23,069 nt of DNA, taken from Oscillospiraceae bacterium. GTDB taxonomy: Bacteria; Bacillota; Clostridia; Oscillospirales; Oscillospiraceae. The number at the start of each line of letters is the position of its first letter. Position 1 is the stretch's first letter. The DNA lies in NCBI GenBank assembly GCA_902802215.1, contig CADCLH010000004.1:1-23069 (forward strand). Reading direction: 5' to 3'. Shown in pieces: positions 8,395-14,724 of the stretch. The translations under genes were made by a program, and so were the position numbers. The notes under the pieces were generated by a model. It saw nothing but the letters and a program-made list of their open reading frames with translations, was not told the origin of the DNA and made no database searches.

Positions 8395-9366
8395 ATGGAG
8401 ACGACGAAGAATCTGCGCGCGCTGTATCTTGCGAAAATCCTGTATGAGCAGACCGACGAGGATCATCCGCTCACCACCAACCAGCTCATCGAGGCATTGA
8501 AAAACGAGTTCGGGATCTCCGCGCACCGCGTTACGATTTACGAGGACATGGAGCAGCTGCGCGCCTTCGGCTTCGACATCTACACGGTCAAGTCCAAGCA
8601 AAACAAATACTATCTTGCCGCGCGGCTGTTCGATCTGCCGGAGCTGAAGCTTCTGATCGACGCGGTCGAATCCTCCAAGTTCATCACGGCGAAGAAGAGC
8701 AAGGAGCTGGTCGAGAAGATCGGACGGCTCGCCAGCCGGAACAAGGCGGACGAGCTGCGCAGGTTTCTCTATGCCGAAGGTCGGATAAAACCGGAGAACG
8801 AGAAGATCTATTATATCGTGGACGCGATCCATGCCGCGATCAATGCGGGAAAGAAAATCGCGTTTCCGTATTTTCAGTACAACGGCAAAAAGCAAAAAAA
8901 GCTGCGCAACGGCGGGAACGAATATGTGTGCAGCCCCTGGATGCTGGTATGGAACGGCGACTATTATTATCTGCTCAGCCATACCGACAAGCATGGCATC
9001 ACGCCTTTTCGCGTGGATCGCATCGCGTCGCCCCCGCGCATTTTGGATGAGGACGCCGTGCCGCAGCCGGAGGATTTTGATATCTCGCGCATCAACACGA
9101 TGTTCGGGATGTTCATCGGCGAGCCCCAGCGCGTGACGCTTGTTTGCGAAAACAGCGTGATGGATTATATTGTCGATCGTTTCGGAGACGAGGTCGAGGC
9201 GCAGCCGCTGGACAGCAAAAGCTTTCTCGCCGATGTGAACGTCGCCGTGAGCAAACCCTTCTTCGGCTGGGTCTTCGGCTTTGAGGGAAAGGTAAAAATC
9301 AAAGGCCCGGCGAAGGTGAAGCGGGAGTACGAGAAGATGCTGCAGCGCGCAGTCGAGAACAGCTGA
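8395..9366 (+). CDS. WYL-domain transcriptional regulator
   Basis: 323-aa protein with the three-part layout of the family: an N-terminal winged helix-turn-helix (about 1-75, with TTNQLIEAL and HRVTIYEDMEQLRAFGFDI), a central WYL domain (about 140-215, SPWMLVWNGDYYYLLSH followed by the FRVDRI strand) and a C-terminal WCX extension. WYL proteins sense ligands, often nucleic acids or nucleotides; the BrxR/CapW members repress phage-defence operons. This gene is divergent from the type I restriction operon and has its own promoter and a candidate operator. Control of the restriction operon is therefore plausible, but the operator lies about 240 bp from the hsdR promoter, so autoregulation is better supported. 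Start chosen from AGAGGAAG spacing. Confidence 0.9.
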   Translation: METTKNLRALYLAKILYEQTDEDHPLTTNQLIEALKNEFGISAHRVTIYEDMEQLRAFGFDIYTVKSKQNKYYLAARLFDLPELKLLIDAVESSKFITAKKSKELVEKIGRLASRNKADELRRFLYAEGRIKPENEKIYYIVDAIHAAINAGKKIAFPYFQYNGKKQKKLRNGGNEYVCSPWMLVWNGDYYYLLSHTDKHGITPFRVDRIASPPRILDEDAVPQPEDFDISRINTMFGMFIGEPQRVTLVCENSVMDYIVDRFGDEVEAQPLDSKSFLADVNVAVSKPFFGWVFGFEGKVKIKGPAKVKREYEKMLQRAVENS

Positions 9367-9381
9367 AAAGGAGGTCATGGC

Positions 9382-10095
9382 ATGCTGTATCCTTTGTTGC
9401 TTGTATGCGGAGCGGTGCTGCTGTTTGTGTATATCCGGGAGAAGATCAAGGCGTATTCCGTAAAGGCGGTGCTGATCAAATCCGTCGTATCGATACTGTT
9501 TCTTGCCGTCGGCGTGTACGGAGCATGGGCCGCTGCCGTAAAAGGGAATGCCAGTTTGCTCTGCCCCTTTGTGCTGATGGGCTTGCTGTTCGGGCTGCTG
9601 GGGGACATCTGGCTGGACCTCAAATACGTATTCCCAGAAAAAGATGAGCCCTTCACCTACGCAGGCTTTTGTGTGTTCGGCGTCGGGCACATTCTGTACA
9701 TCGTCGGCATGCTGCTGAGCTACTATCCCGCGGGCAGGCCTATGACCGTGATCGTGCCGATCTTGCTCGCCCTGGTGCTCAGCGCCGGGAACGCTTTTAT
9801 GGAAAAGCCGATGAAGCTGCACTACGGAAAACTCAAACCTGTCGTGATCGCTTATGGCGTGATTCTGTTCGCCATGGTGCTGATCTCCGGCAGTCTTGCG
9901 CTAAGCTGCGGCTGGAAGGAGATCCCGCTGAACCTTCTCTTTATCGGCGGGGTGTTCTTTGCCGTTTCCGATCTGATCCTCAGCGGCACCTACTTCGGTG
10001 TGGGAAAGGAGCGCCCCATCGACCTGGCGCTGAACTACATCACCTATTACGCTGCGCAATTTCTGATCGCATCTTCTTTAGTTTTCTTGGGGTGA
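9382..10095 (+). CDS. YhhN / lysoplasmalogenase-family membrane protein
   Basis: 237-aa integral membrane protein with about eight hydrophobic segments. The family signature is the GLLFGLLGDIWLDL stretch (about 72-85) and the GGVFFAVSDLILS segment with the conserved Asp in helix 6. YhhN/TMEM86 proteins include lysoplasmalogenases that split the vinyl-ether bond of lysoplasmalogens; anaerobic clostridia contain plasmalogens, so this activity is reasonable but not proven. Start at the second of two close ATGs, in frame, 7 nt after AAAGGAGG (9367-9374). It begins 15 bp after the WYL gene and is probably co-transcribed. No clear terminator sits right after it, though an imperfect hairpin is found at 10114-10144. 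Confidence 0.85.
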   Translation: MLYPLLLVCGAVLLFVYIREKIKAYSVKAVLIKSVVSILFLAVGVYGAWAAAVKGNASLLCPFVLMGLLFGLLGDIWLDLKYVFPEKDEPFTYAGFCVFGVGHILYIVGMLLSYYPAGRPMTVIVPILLALVLSAGNAFMEKPMKLHYGKLKPVVIAYGVILFAMVLISGSLALSCGWKEIPLNLLFIGGVFFAVSDLILSGTYFGVGKERPIDLALNYITYYAAQFLIASSLVFLG

Positions 10096-10113
10096 TGAGA
10101 CGAGAGATCCCGG

Positions 10114-10390
10114 GCTATACACTTCCTTGAAAGTGCATAACCCACTATGATACTTTCATCCAGAGGCTGCAAAGTATCGTGGAGCAGAGGACGCTGCGCT
10201 TCCCCTGCATCCCTTTGCTCATCCTGCTTTCAAATTGATAGTGTCTTTCCAATGTCACGCTTTCATTTTGCAAGCAGGAACGACAAGCCTCGAGGGCCCG
10301 GGATGTTCCCGGTTTGCCTTTGTGGGAGTACAAAGGCGATGCTTGCTGGTATCGTGCAGACCCCGGTCCTTATGTCAAGAACTTTTTTCG
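10114..10390. other. Gene-free, hairpin-rich intergenic region, possible structured RNA
   Basis: Nothing in the gap 10096-10521 reads as a protein. It holds a chain of inverted repeats: an imperfect 14-bp hairpin (10114-10144), GATACTTT/AAAGTATC (10149-10156 with 10171-10178), CCTGCTT/AAGCAGG (10223-10229 with 10272-10278), CCGGGA/TCCCGG (10298-10312) and GCCTTTGT/ACAAAGGC (10316-10337), then the terminator-like hairpin at 10393-10434. I do not recognise 6S, tmRNA, SRP or RNase P RNA. The series could be a non-coding RNA, an element-borne recognition region, or chance in GC-rich DNA. Confidence 0.35.
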
Positions 10391-10392
10391 CT

Positions 10393-10445
10393 CAGCCCGC
10401 AAGGTGTTGCCGATCGACTGCACCTCGCGGGCTGATCGCATTTTT
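10393..10445 (+). terminator. Terminator-like long hairpin before the LexA-like gene
   Basis: CAGCCCGC-A-AGGTG pairs with CACCT-C-GCGGGCTG around a 14-nt loop that itself contains the palindrome CGATCG. A five-T run starts 7 nt after the stem (10441-10445), so the terminator is not canonical. It would end a transcript crossing 10100-10390 or reading through from the YhhN gene. Confidence 0.55.
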
Positions 10446-10448
10446 CTC

Positions 10449-10477
10449 TTGCATCCGGTAACAAAATGTAATAATAT
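10449..10477 (+). promoter_or_regulatory. Probable promoter of the LexA-like repressor gene
   Basis: TTGCAT (10449-10454), 17-nt spacer, TAATAT (10472-10477). The expected start near 10484 places an SOS-box-like operator directly at +1. Confidence 0.6.
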
Positions 10478-10485
10478 GCCTATTG

Positions 10486-10499
10486 GAAACATTTGTTCA
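10486..10499 (-). promoter_or_regulatory. SOS box-like LexA operator
   Basis: Read on the minus strand the site is TGAACAAATGTTTC. It fits the Gram-positive DinR/LexA consensus CGAACRNRYGTTYC at every position but the first. It lies between the -10 and the ribosome site of the LexA-like gene, where binding would block transcription. Confidence 0.7.
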
Positions 10500-10521
10500 C
10501 GTCACGAAAGGAGGACTCTTC

Positions 10522-11118
10522 ATGCAGTACAAAAAACCGGAGTATTGCGCCATGATCGAGGACTACATCAACAGCTACCGAAACAGACAGGGCTCCGCGC
10601 CCTCCGTCCGCCAGATCGCCGCAGGTGTGGGTCTCGCCGTGGGCACTGTTTCCAAGTACCTGTCCTACATGCGGGAAAACGGCGTGCTGGAGTACGACGG
10701 CCACCGCAATATCACCACCCGGAAGTCCAGAGGCATGATGAACATGCTCTATGTGCCGCTGCTGGGCGCGGTGTCCTGCGGCATTCCCAGATTCGCGGAA
10801 GAGAACATCGAGGAGTACGTCTGCCTGCCGGAGGCTCTGTTCGGAAAGGGCGAGTTCTTCCTGCTCCGCGCCTGGGGCGATTCCATGATCGGCGCTGGGA
10901 TCGAGAACGGAGACCTCGTTCTGATCCGCCAGCAGAGCACCGCCGACTACAACCAGATCGTGGTGGCGCTGGTGGACGACGAGGCGACGCTCAAACGCTT
11001 CCGCCCGCGGGAGAGCTGCGTCTGTCTGCACCCGGAGAACAACCGCTATGAGGACATCATCGTGGACAGCTGCATCATTCAAGGTGTGGCCGTCAAGGTC
11101 ATCAAGGATTTGGAGTGA
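10522..11118 (+). CDS. LexA-like self-cleaving repressor (S24 peptidase family)
   Basis: 198 aa. The N-terminal winged HTH (about 1-65) has a LexA-like APSVRQIAAGVGLAVGTVSKYL recognition region. The C-terminal S24 domain shows Ser121 in GDSMI and Lys158 in DDEATLKRF, 37 residues apart as in E. coli LexA (119/156). The expected cleavage site is Cys86-Gly87 rather than Ala-Gly; UmuD also has Cys-Gly. DNA damage would thus relieve repression of the element through RecA-stimulated self-cleavage. The start follows AAAGGAGG (10507-10514) by 7 nt; the longer frame from 10483 overlaps the operator and is rejected. Together with the SOS box this suggests autoregulation, host LexA control, or both. It could instead be the host LexA, but its place in the element argues against that. 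Confidence 0.88.
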   Translation: MQYKKPEYCAMIEDYINSYRNRQGSAPSVRQIAAGVGLAVGTVSKYLSYMRENGVLEYDGHRNITTRKSRGMMNMLYVPLLGAVSCGIPRFAEENIEEYVCLPEALFGKGEFFLLRAWGDSMIGAGIENGDLVLIRQQSTADYNQIVVALVDDEATLKRFRPRESCVCLHPENNRYEDIIVDSCIIQGVAVKVIKDLE

Positions 11119-11133
11119 TGCCCTGCCATCCGC

Positions 11134-11514
11134 ATGACACCCCGGCAAGCCCGAAAAGTCCATTCCCTTGTCCACAGACGCTGCTGCAATTACGATGACG
11201 GCAATTGCCTGCTGCTCGACGACGGGTGTGACCCTTGTCCCTGCCCCCAGCTGATCACGCGCTCTCTTTTGTGCAGATGGTTTCGCGAGGCGGTGCTGCC
11301 CGATGATTTGCAGACCCACGACGATATCCTGCTCGGAAAGCGTGTGAAGATCTGCGCGGTATGCGGGAAACGGTTCACGCCCGGTTCCAATCGAGCCAAG
11401 TATTGCCCGGATTGCGCGCGGCGTGTGCGGCGGGAAAAGGAAGCTCGGCGTCAGCGGGAACGCTACGCCATCCAAAAATCTATGAAATCGGAGGACAAAA
11501 GAACTGGAAATTGA
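11134..11514 (+). CDS. Cysteine-rich VLP domain protein with C-terminal zinc ribbon
   Basis: 126-aa basic protein of unknown function, common in clostridial conjugative and mobilisable elements. The N-terminal half carries the Cys_rich_VLP pattern: RRCCNYDDGNC, CDPCPCPQ, and CRWFREAVLPDD (about 12-62). The C-terminal half has a two-knuckle zinc ribbon, CAVCGKRF then YCPDCARRVRREKEARRQRER, with a highly charged tail (about 74-115). It probably binds nucleic acid. It follows the repressor by 15 bp. No good ribosome site precedes the ATG; translation may rely on coupling. It is the only in-frame ATG that keeps the full motif set. Confidence 0.82.
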   Translation: MTPRQARKVHSLVHRRCCNYDDGNCLLLDDGCDPCPCPQLITRSLLCRWFREAVLPDDLQTHDDILLGKRVKICAVCGKRFTPGSNRAKYCPDCARRVRREKEARRQRERYAIQKSMKSEDKRTGN

Positions 11515-11579
11515 GTAACGCCTTTGAACCTTTACAACTGAATACTGAATTTCTGAACTGCCCGAAAGGAGTGCTGTCA

Positions 11580-11783
11580 ATGAATTCTTCCGTTTCTTCC
11601 TTCAACGATCTGCCCCTCGTTCTCAACGCCAGCCAGCTCGCCGGCGTGCTGAACATCTCCCGCGCCAACGCCTACAACCTGCTGCACCGGGAGGACTTCC
11701 CGACGCTGCGGATCGGCAAGCGCATGCTGGTCTCCCGCGACCGGCTCGCCCGCTGGATGGACGAGCAGGCCCGCGCGTCGTGA
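11580..11783 (+). CDS. Excisionase-like helix-turn-helix protein
   Basis: 67-aa MerR-like HTH_17 protein: LVLNASQLAGVLNISRANAYNLLHREDFPTLRIGKRMLVSRDRLARWM is the classic winged HTH of Xis / AlpA-type proteins. The start is set by AAAGGAG (11564-11570) 9 nt upstream; a longer frame from 11361 overlaps the Cys-rich gene and is not supported. It lies between the Cys-rich VLP gene and the RepA-like gene. It probably bends DNA at the attachment sites to favour excision, or regulates the neighbouring genes. Similar small proteins in elements of this type are annotated as excisionase-family binding proteins. Confidence 0.82.
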   Translation: MNSSVSSFNDLPLVLNASQLAGVLNISRANAYNLLHREDFPTLRIGKRMLVSRDRLARWMDEQARAS

Positions 11784-11793
11784 GGTGCCGCCC

Positions 11794-13044
11794 ATGACCG
11801 AAGGCAAGATCCTTGACTTTCGTGAACGGGTTCGGCCGCAGCTTCGCGCGTATCTGAAGGCCGCGCATGTCGAGGTCTCGGAGGACGGCGCCACGACCGT
11901 CTGCCCGATCTGCGGCGATGTGGCGGGGCTGATGAAGGACGACACCTGGCTCTGCCTGCAATGCGGCAGGCGCGGCGATCTGCTGGACTATGTGCTGTGC
12001 GGCCATCTGCGCACGACGGAGACAGAGGCGGTCCGGATTATCCGGCGGACGCTGGGCGAGCGGATCACCGAGCTGGACGTGGTCAACGCAAACGAGCTGA
12101 TGGACATGGAGTTTCAGCCCACCGGCTGGCTGATCGAGAAGCTGCTGGGCAAGGGTGTGTATATCCTCGCCGGAGCCTCGAAGATCGGCAAAAGCTGGCT
12201 CGTCCTCTGGCTGGCCGACCGGGTCAGCAAGGGGGAGCCGGTATGGGACTTCAAGACCCAGCAAAGCAGCGTCCTGTACGTCAGTCTGGAGGACACGGCC
12301 CAGCGCATCCAGCGGCGGCTCAGCGAAGTGACCGGAGGCGAGGCGGACGGGGTCTGGATCGCAACGGAGGCGGAGCTTCTGGGCAGCGGCTTTGAGCAGC
12401 AGCTCGCCAATTTCCTTGCGGTCCATCCCGGCGTCGGCTTCGTCATCATCGACACGCTGCAGCGCATCCGACAGATGAGGTCGGAGAAGTACAGCTACGC
12501 AGGGGATTACGAGGTCATGACCGCGCTCAAAGCTATCGCCGACCGTTTCAACATCACGATCCTGGTGGTGCACCACACGCGCAAGGAGGAGTCGGAGGAC
12601 GCCTTCAACATGATCTCCGGTACCAACGGACTCATGGGCTGCGCGGACGGTGCGATGGTGCTGCAGAAGCAGTCCCGGCTCTCGCGCTCGGCCACGCTGG
12701 ACGTGACCGGTCGGGAGGTCGCAGACCTGCAGCTCCGGTTGGAGTTCGACGACAGCAAGCACTGGCAGTTCATCGAGTACGGCAGGGAGGAGCCGCGCGA
12801 CGACGCGGACAGGCTTCTCAAGGCCGTACAGCAGCTGGTATCCGAGTGCCGGGAATGGCACGGGACGCCTACCGAGCTGGTGGACGTGCTCGCGCCTGTT
12901 CTCCCCGCGGATACCAAACCCCACGCGCTGACCCGCAGGCTGAACGCCAACAGCCGCACCCTCGCCCAGCAATACGGCGTTCAATACCAATCCAGACGTT
13001 CCATGGATTCCCGCGAGATCACGCTTTCCCAGCTTGCCTCATGA
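11794..13044 (+). CDS. RepA-like AAA ATPase/helicase with N-terminal CHC2-like zinc finger
   Basis: 416-aa replication-type protein. The N-terminus has CPIC (37-40) and CLQC (54-57), a primase-like zinc ribbon. It is followed by a RecA/DnaB-fold AAA_25 domain: Walker A GASKIGKS (127-134), SLED, Walker B FVIIDTLQRI (about 213-222), and LVVHHTRK (about 250). This is the RepA hexameric helicase family (RSF1010 RepA-like) found on plasmids, phages and integrative elements, where it helps replicate the excised circle. The longer GTG start at 11785 would overlap the GAGG ribosome site (11782-11785), so the ATG 8 nt after it is chosen. Heptamer repeats, a possible origin, begin at its stop codon. 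Confidence 0.85.
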   Translation: MTEGKILDFRERVRPQLRAYLKAAHVEVSEDGATTVCPICGDVAGLMKDDTWLCLQCGRRGDLLDYVLCGHLRTTETEAVRIIRRTLGERITELDVVNANELMDMEFQPTGWLIEKLLGKGVYILAGASKIGKSWLVLWLADRVSKGEPVWDFKTQQSSVLYVSLEDTAQRIQRRLSEVTGGEADGVWIATEAELLGSGFEQQLANFLAVHPGVGFVIIDTLQRIRQMRSEKYSYAGDYEVMTALKAIADRFNITILVVHHTRKEESEDAFNMISGTNGLMGCADGAMVLQKQSRLSRSATLDVTGREVADLQLRLEFDDSKHWQFIEYGREEPRDDADRLLKAVQQLVSECREWHGTPTELVDVLAPVLPADTKPHALTRRLNANSRTLAQQYGVQYQSRRSMDSREITLSQLAS

Positions 13045-13108
13045 CGCTATGACGCAAATGACGCTTTTCGGCACACCCCCAAAAGCGTCATAGCGTCATA
13101 AGCGTCAT
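13041..13108. repeat. Six ATGACGC heptamers as an inverted array (iteron-like)
   Basis: ATGACGC occurs at 13041, 13049 and 13058, and as its complement at 13085, 13093 and 13102, around a 12-nt centre (13069-13080). The two 28-nt arms pair almost completely, with an 11-bp perfect inner stem. Spacing of 7-10 bp between copies is iteron-like. It may be the replication origin for the RepA-like protein, a regulator binding site, or a strong hairpin ending repA; no T-run follows. Confidence 0.75.
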
Positions 13109-13112
13109 GGAA

Positions 13113-13150
13113 ACTATCCTCCTGTCAAAAATTTTTGACAGGAGGATAGT
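13113..13150. repeat. 38-bp perfect palindrome upstream of the integrase
   Basis: The arms 13113-13131 and 13132-13150 are exact reverse complements with no spacer (ACTATCCTCC ... GGAGGATAGT, centre AAAAATTTTT). It ends 8 bp before the -35 of the integrase promoter. As RNA it would be a 17- to 19-bp hairpin and could act as a bidirectional terminator; as DNA it could bind a dimeric protein or extrude a cruciform. Confidence 0.85.
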
Positions 13151-13158
13151 ATAAACAC

Positions 13159-13186
13159 TTGCTTTAAATCGTGAAAGTGATATAAT
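13159..13186 (+). promoter_or_regulatory. Integrase promoter
   Basis: TTGCTT (13159-13164), 16-nt spacer, perfect TATAAT (13181-13186). The start near 13193 rules out the GTG at 13191 as the integrase start. The leader holds a 7-bp inverted repeat GAACCTG / CAGGTTC (13194-13200 with 13213-13219). Confidence 0.7.
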
Positions 13187-13244
13187 AAGCGTGGAACCTG
13201 GATTGACAGGTACAGGTTCTACACACTGGGAAAGCGAGGTATCT

Positions 13245-14429
13245 TTGGCAAACAAGAAAAACAGCAAGAACGCAAAAGGCGCGGGCACCATCCGCAAGCG
13301 CTCCGACGGTCGCTGGGAAGCGCGCTATTCTCTCGGCTTCGATCCCAAGACCGGCAAGCAGGTTCAGAAGTCTGTGTATGGGGTATCTCAGAAAGAAGTC
13401 CGGCAGAAGCTCGCAAAGATTACTGCGGAAATCGACGATGGCTGCTACATGGAGCCCGCCAAGGAATCCGTGGCGGAATGGCTGAAAGTCTGGCTGAAAA
13501 CCTATGTAAAGCCGTCGGTCAAGCCTTATACGCTCAACTCCTACGAAGGCGTCTGCAACCGCTTCCTGATCCCCGACATTGGACGCATCAAGCTCTCAGA
13601 GCTCTCGGCGCTCCAGATCCAGCAGATGTATAACTCCCTTCTGACAGATCACGGTCTTTCCGCAAAAACCGTGAAGAATGTCCACGGTATTCTGCATCGC
13701 GCGCTGCACCAGGCCGTGAAGCTGGGCATGATCCGTTCCAATCCTTCCGATATGTGCGATCTTCCCAAGGCCAGACGTAAAGAATTCAAGCCTCTGGAAC
13801 AGGACGATATCGCCGTTTTTCTCAAAGCCATCCACGGCGATCCTTTCGAGCATCTGTTTCAGGTGACGCTCTTTACCGGACTGCGTCAGGGCGAGGTGCT
13901 GGGGCTGACCTGGGACTGTGTGGACTTCGAGCATCACGCGCTCTACATCAACAAACAGCTCCAGAAAACCGACAAGGTTGGCGGCGAGTATGTCCTTGTC
14001 CCAACGAAAAACAGCCGGAGCCGGGTCGTGACCGTTGCAGATTCCGTAATGCAGATTCTGAAAGAGGAAAAGCGTCTGCAGGAGCACCGGAGGGAGATCG
14101 CGGGCGTTGCCTGGCGCAATCCGTGGGATCTGGTGTTCACCAATGAGTTCGGAGGGCATCTCTGCCACTTTTCGGTGTACCACCACTTCAAGGATGTCGT
14201 GCGCGGGATCGGCCTGGGGGAAACGCGCTTCCACGATTTGCGGCACAGCTACGCGGTGGTTGCCATCGAAAGCGGCGATGATATCAAGACCGTGCAGAGC
14301 AATCTCGGCCACGCGACCGCCAGCTTCACGCTGGATGTGTACGGGCATGTGTCCCAGAAGATGCGGCAGCAGTCGGCGGACCGCATGGAACGCTTCATCC
14401 AAACTTTGGCAGTTCCAGCCAGTTCATAA
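13245..14429 (+). CDS. int: Tyrosine site-specific recombinase (integrase)
   Basis: About 394 aa, the usual length of Tn916-like integrases. It has a basic N-terminal arm-binding domain (GAGTIRKRSDGRWEARYSLGFD), a SAM-like core-binding domain (about 60-155) and a catalytic domain with the full set: Arg in FTGLRQGEVLGL, Lys in VPTKNSRSR, HDLRHSY, GHATASF and the nucleophile in LDVYGHV. It should be active. The TTG start at 13245 is preferred because AGCGAGG lies 5 nt upstream and the mapped promoter starts after the longer GTG option. It is convergent with tRNA-Ser, 111 bp away; the 3' end of that tRNA is the likely attachment site. Confidence 0.93.
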   Translation: MANKKNSKNAKGAGTIRKRSDGRWEARYSLGFDPKTGKQVQKSVYGVSQKEVRQKLAKITAEIDDGCYMEPAKESVAEWLKVWLKTYVKPSVKPYTLNSYEGVCNRFLIPDIGRIKLSELSALQIQQMYNSLLTDHGLSAKTVKNVHGILHRALHQAVKLGMIRSNPSDMCDLPKARRKEFKPLEQDDIAVFLKAIHGDPFEHLFQVTLFTGLRQGEVLGLTWDCVDFEHHALYINKQLQKTDKVGGEYVLVPTKNSRSRVVTVADSVMQILKEEKRLQEHRREIAGVAWRNPWDLVFTNEFGGHLCHFSVYHHFKDVVRGIGLGETRFHDLRHSYAVVAIESGDDIKTVQSNLGHATASFTLDVYGHVSQKMRQQSADRMERFIQTLAVPASS

Positions 14430-14470
14430 AGATTACAGCGAGGGTTCATCCGTCCATCCTGTATTTGATC

Positions 14471-14494
14471 ATAAAGGGTCAAATAAAGGGTCAA
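14471..14494. repeat. Tandem 12-bp repeat between integrase and tRNA
   Basis: ATAAAGGGTCAA occurs twice head to tail and is followed by a partial AGGG. Direct repeats at this position beside the attachment site are candidates for integrase arm-type or Xis binding sites. Confidence 0.7.
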
Positions 14495-14502
14495 AGGGCA
14501 GT

Positions 14503-14537
14503 AAAAAACCCTGTATCCATTGAGAATACAGGGTTTT
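14503..14537 (-). terminator. Terminator of tRNA-Ser
   Basis: 12-bp perfect stem (14505-14516 with 14526-14537), 9-nt loop, and a T6 run on the minus strand (14503-14508 side). It follows the tRNA by 3 bp. It could also stop integrase transcripts in the other direction (four Ts). Confidence 0.8.
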
Positions 14538-14540
14538 CAC

Positions 14541-14633
14541 TGGCGCAGAAGGAGGGATTTGAACCCTCGCGGCGTTTTTAGACACCCTACTCCCTTAGCA
14601 GGGGAGCCCCTTCGGCCTCTTGGGTACTTCTGC
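14541..14633 (-). tRNA. tRNA-Ser(GCT)
   Basis: Class II tRNA, 93 nt with encoded CCA (14541-14543). The acceptor stem is GCAGAAG / CTTCTGC with discriminator G, the anticodon loop CTGCTAA carries GCT (codons AGC/AGU), the variable arm is long as in tRNA-Ser, and the T arm is GAGGG-TTCAAAT-CCCTC. The integrase gene of the element abuts its 3' end, which makes the T arm and acceptor region the probable attB core. Confidence 0.96.
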
Positions 14634-14652
14634 ATGCCGATGTTGCTAGAGT

Positions 14653-14681
14653 ATAGTAGCACAAGGGCAGGGTGATGTCAA
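14653..14681 (-). promoter_or_regulatory. tRNA-Ser promoter
   Basis: Minus strand TTGACA (14676-14681), 17-nt spacer, TACTAT (14653-14658), about 20 bp before the tRNA 5' end. Strong vegetative promoter. Confidence 0.85.
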
Positions 14682-14724
14682 TAGAAAAATACCCGCGTTC
14701 GAGGCTCGGGACAGCGGCGCCGCC

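Larger units (their letters stand above)
10449..14541 (+). mobile_element. Integration/replication end of a tRNA-Ser-integrated element (left end not in view)
   Basis: Block of co-oriented genes: LexA-like repressor, Cys-rich VLP protein, Xis-like protein, RepA-like ATPase and tyrosine integrase, ending at the 3' end of tRNA-Ser. This gene set and the integrase pointing into a tRNA are typical of clostridial integrative elements. The tRNA end is taken as the right boundary. I searched by eye for a second copy of the tRNA 3' end further left and found none, so the element probably continues through the restriction operon and beyond position 1; the start given here marks only the recognisable core. 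No conjugation gene is visible. Confidence 0.65.

Noticed and set aside
8317..9822. 501-aa minus-strand frame across the WYL and YhhN genes
   Set aside because: It crosses two genes with clear families, promoter and ribosome sites.
10147..10461. 104-aa plus-strand frame in the gap before the LexA-like gene
   Set aside because: No ribosome site, odd composition, and it runs through the terminator-like hairpin.
10522..11118. Host chromosomal LexA
   Set aside because: Possible by family, but it is the first gene of a co-oriented Xis-Rep-Int block ending at a tRNA, so an element-borne repressor is the better reading.
13041..13150. CRISPR or insertion-sequence ends
   Set aside because: The repeats are heptamers and one palindrome without spacers of constant size, transposase gene or target duplication.
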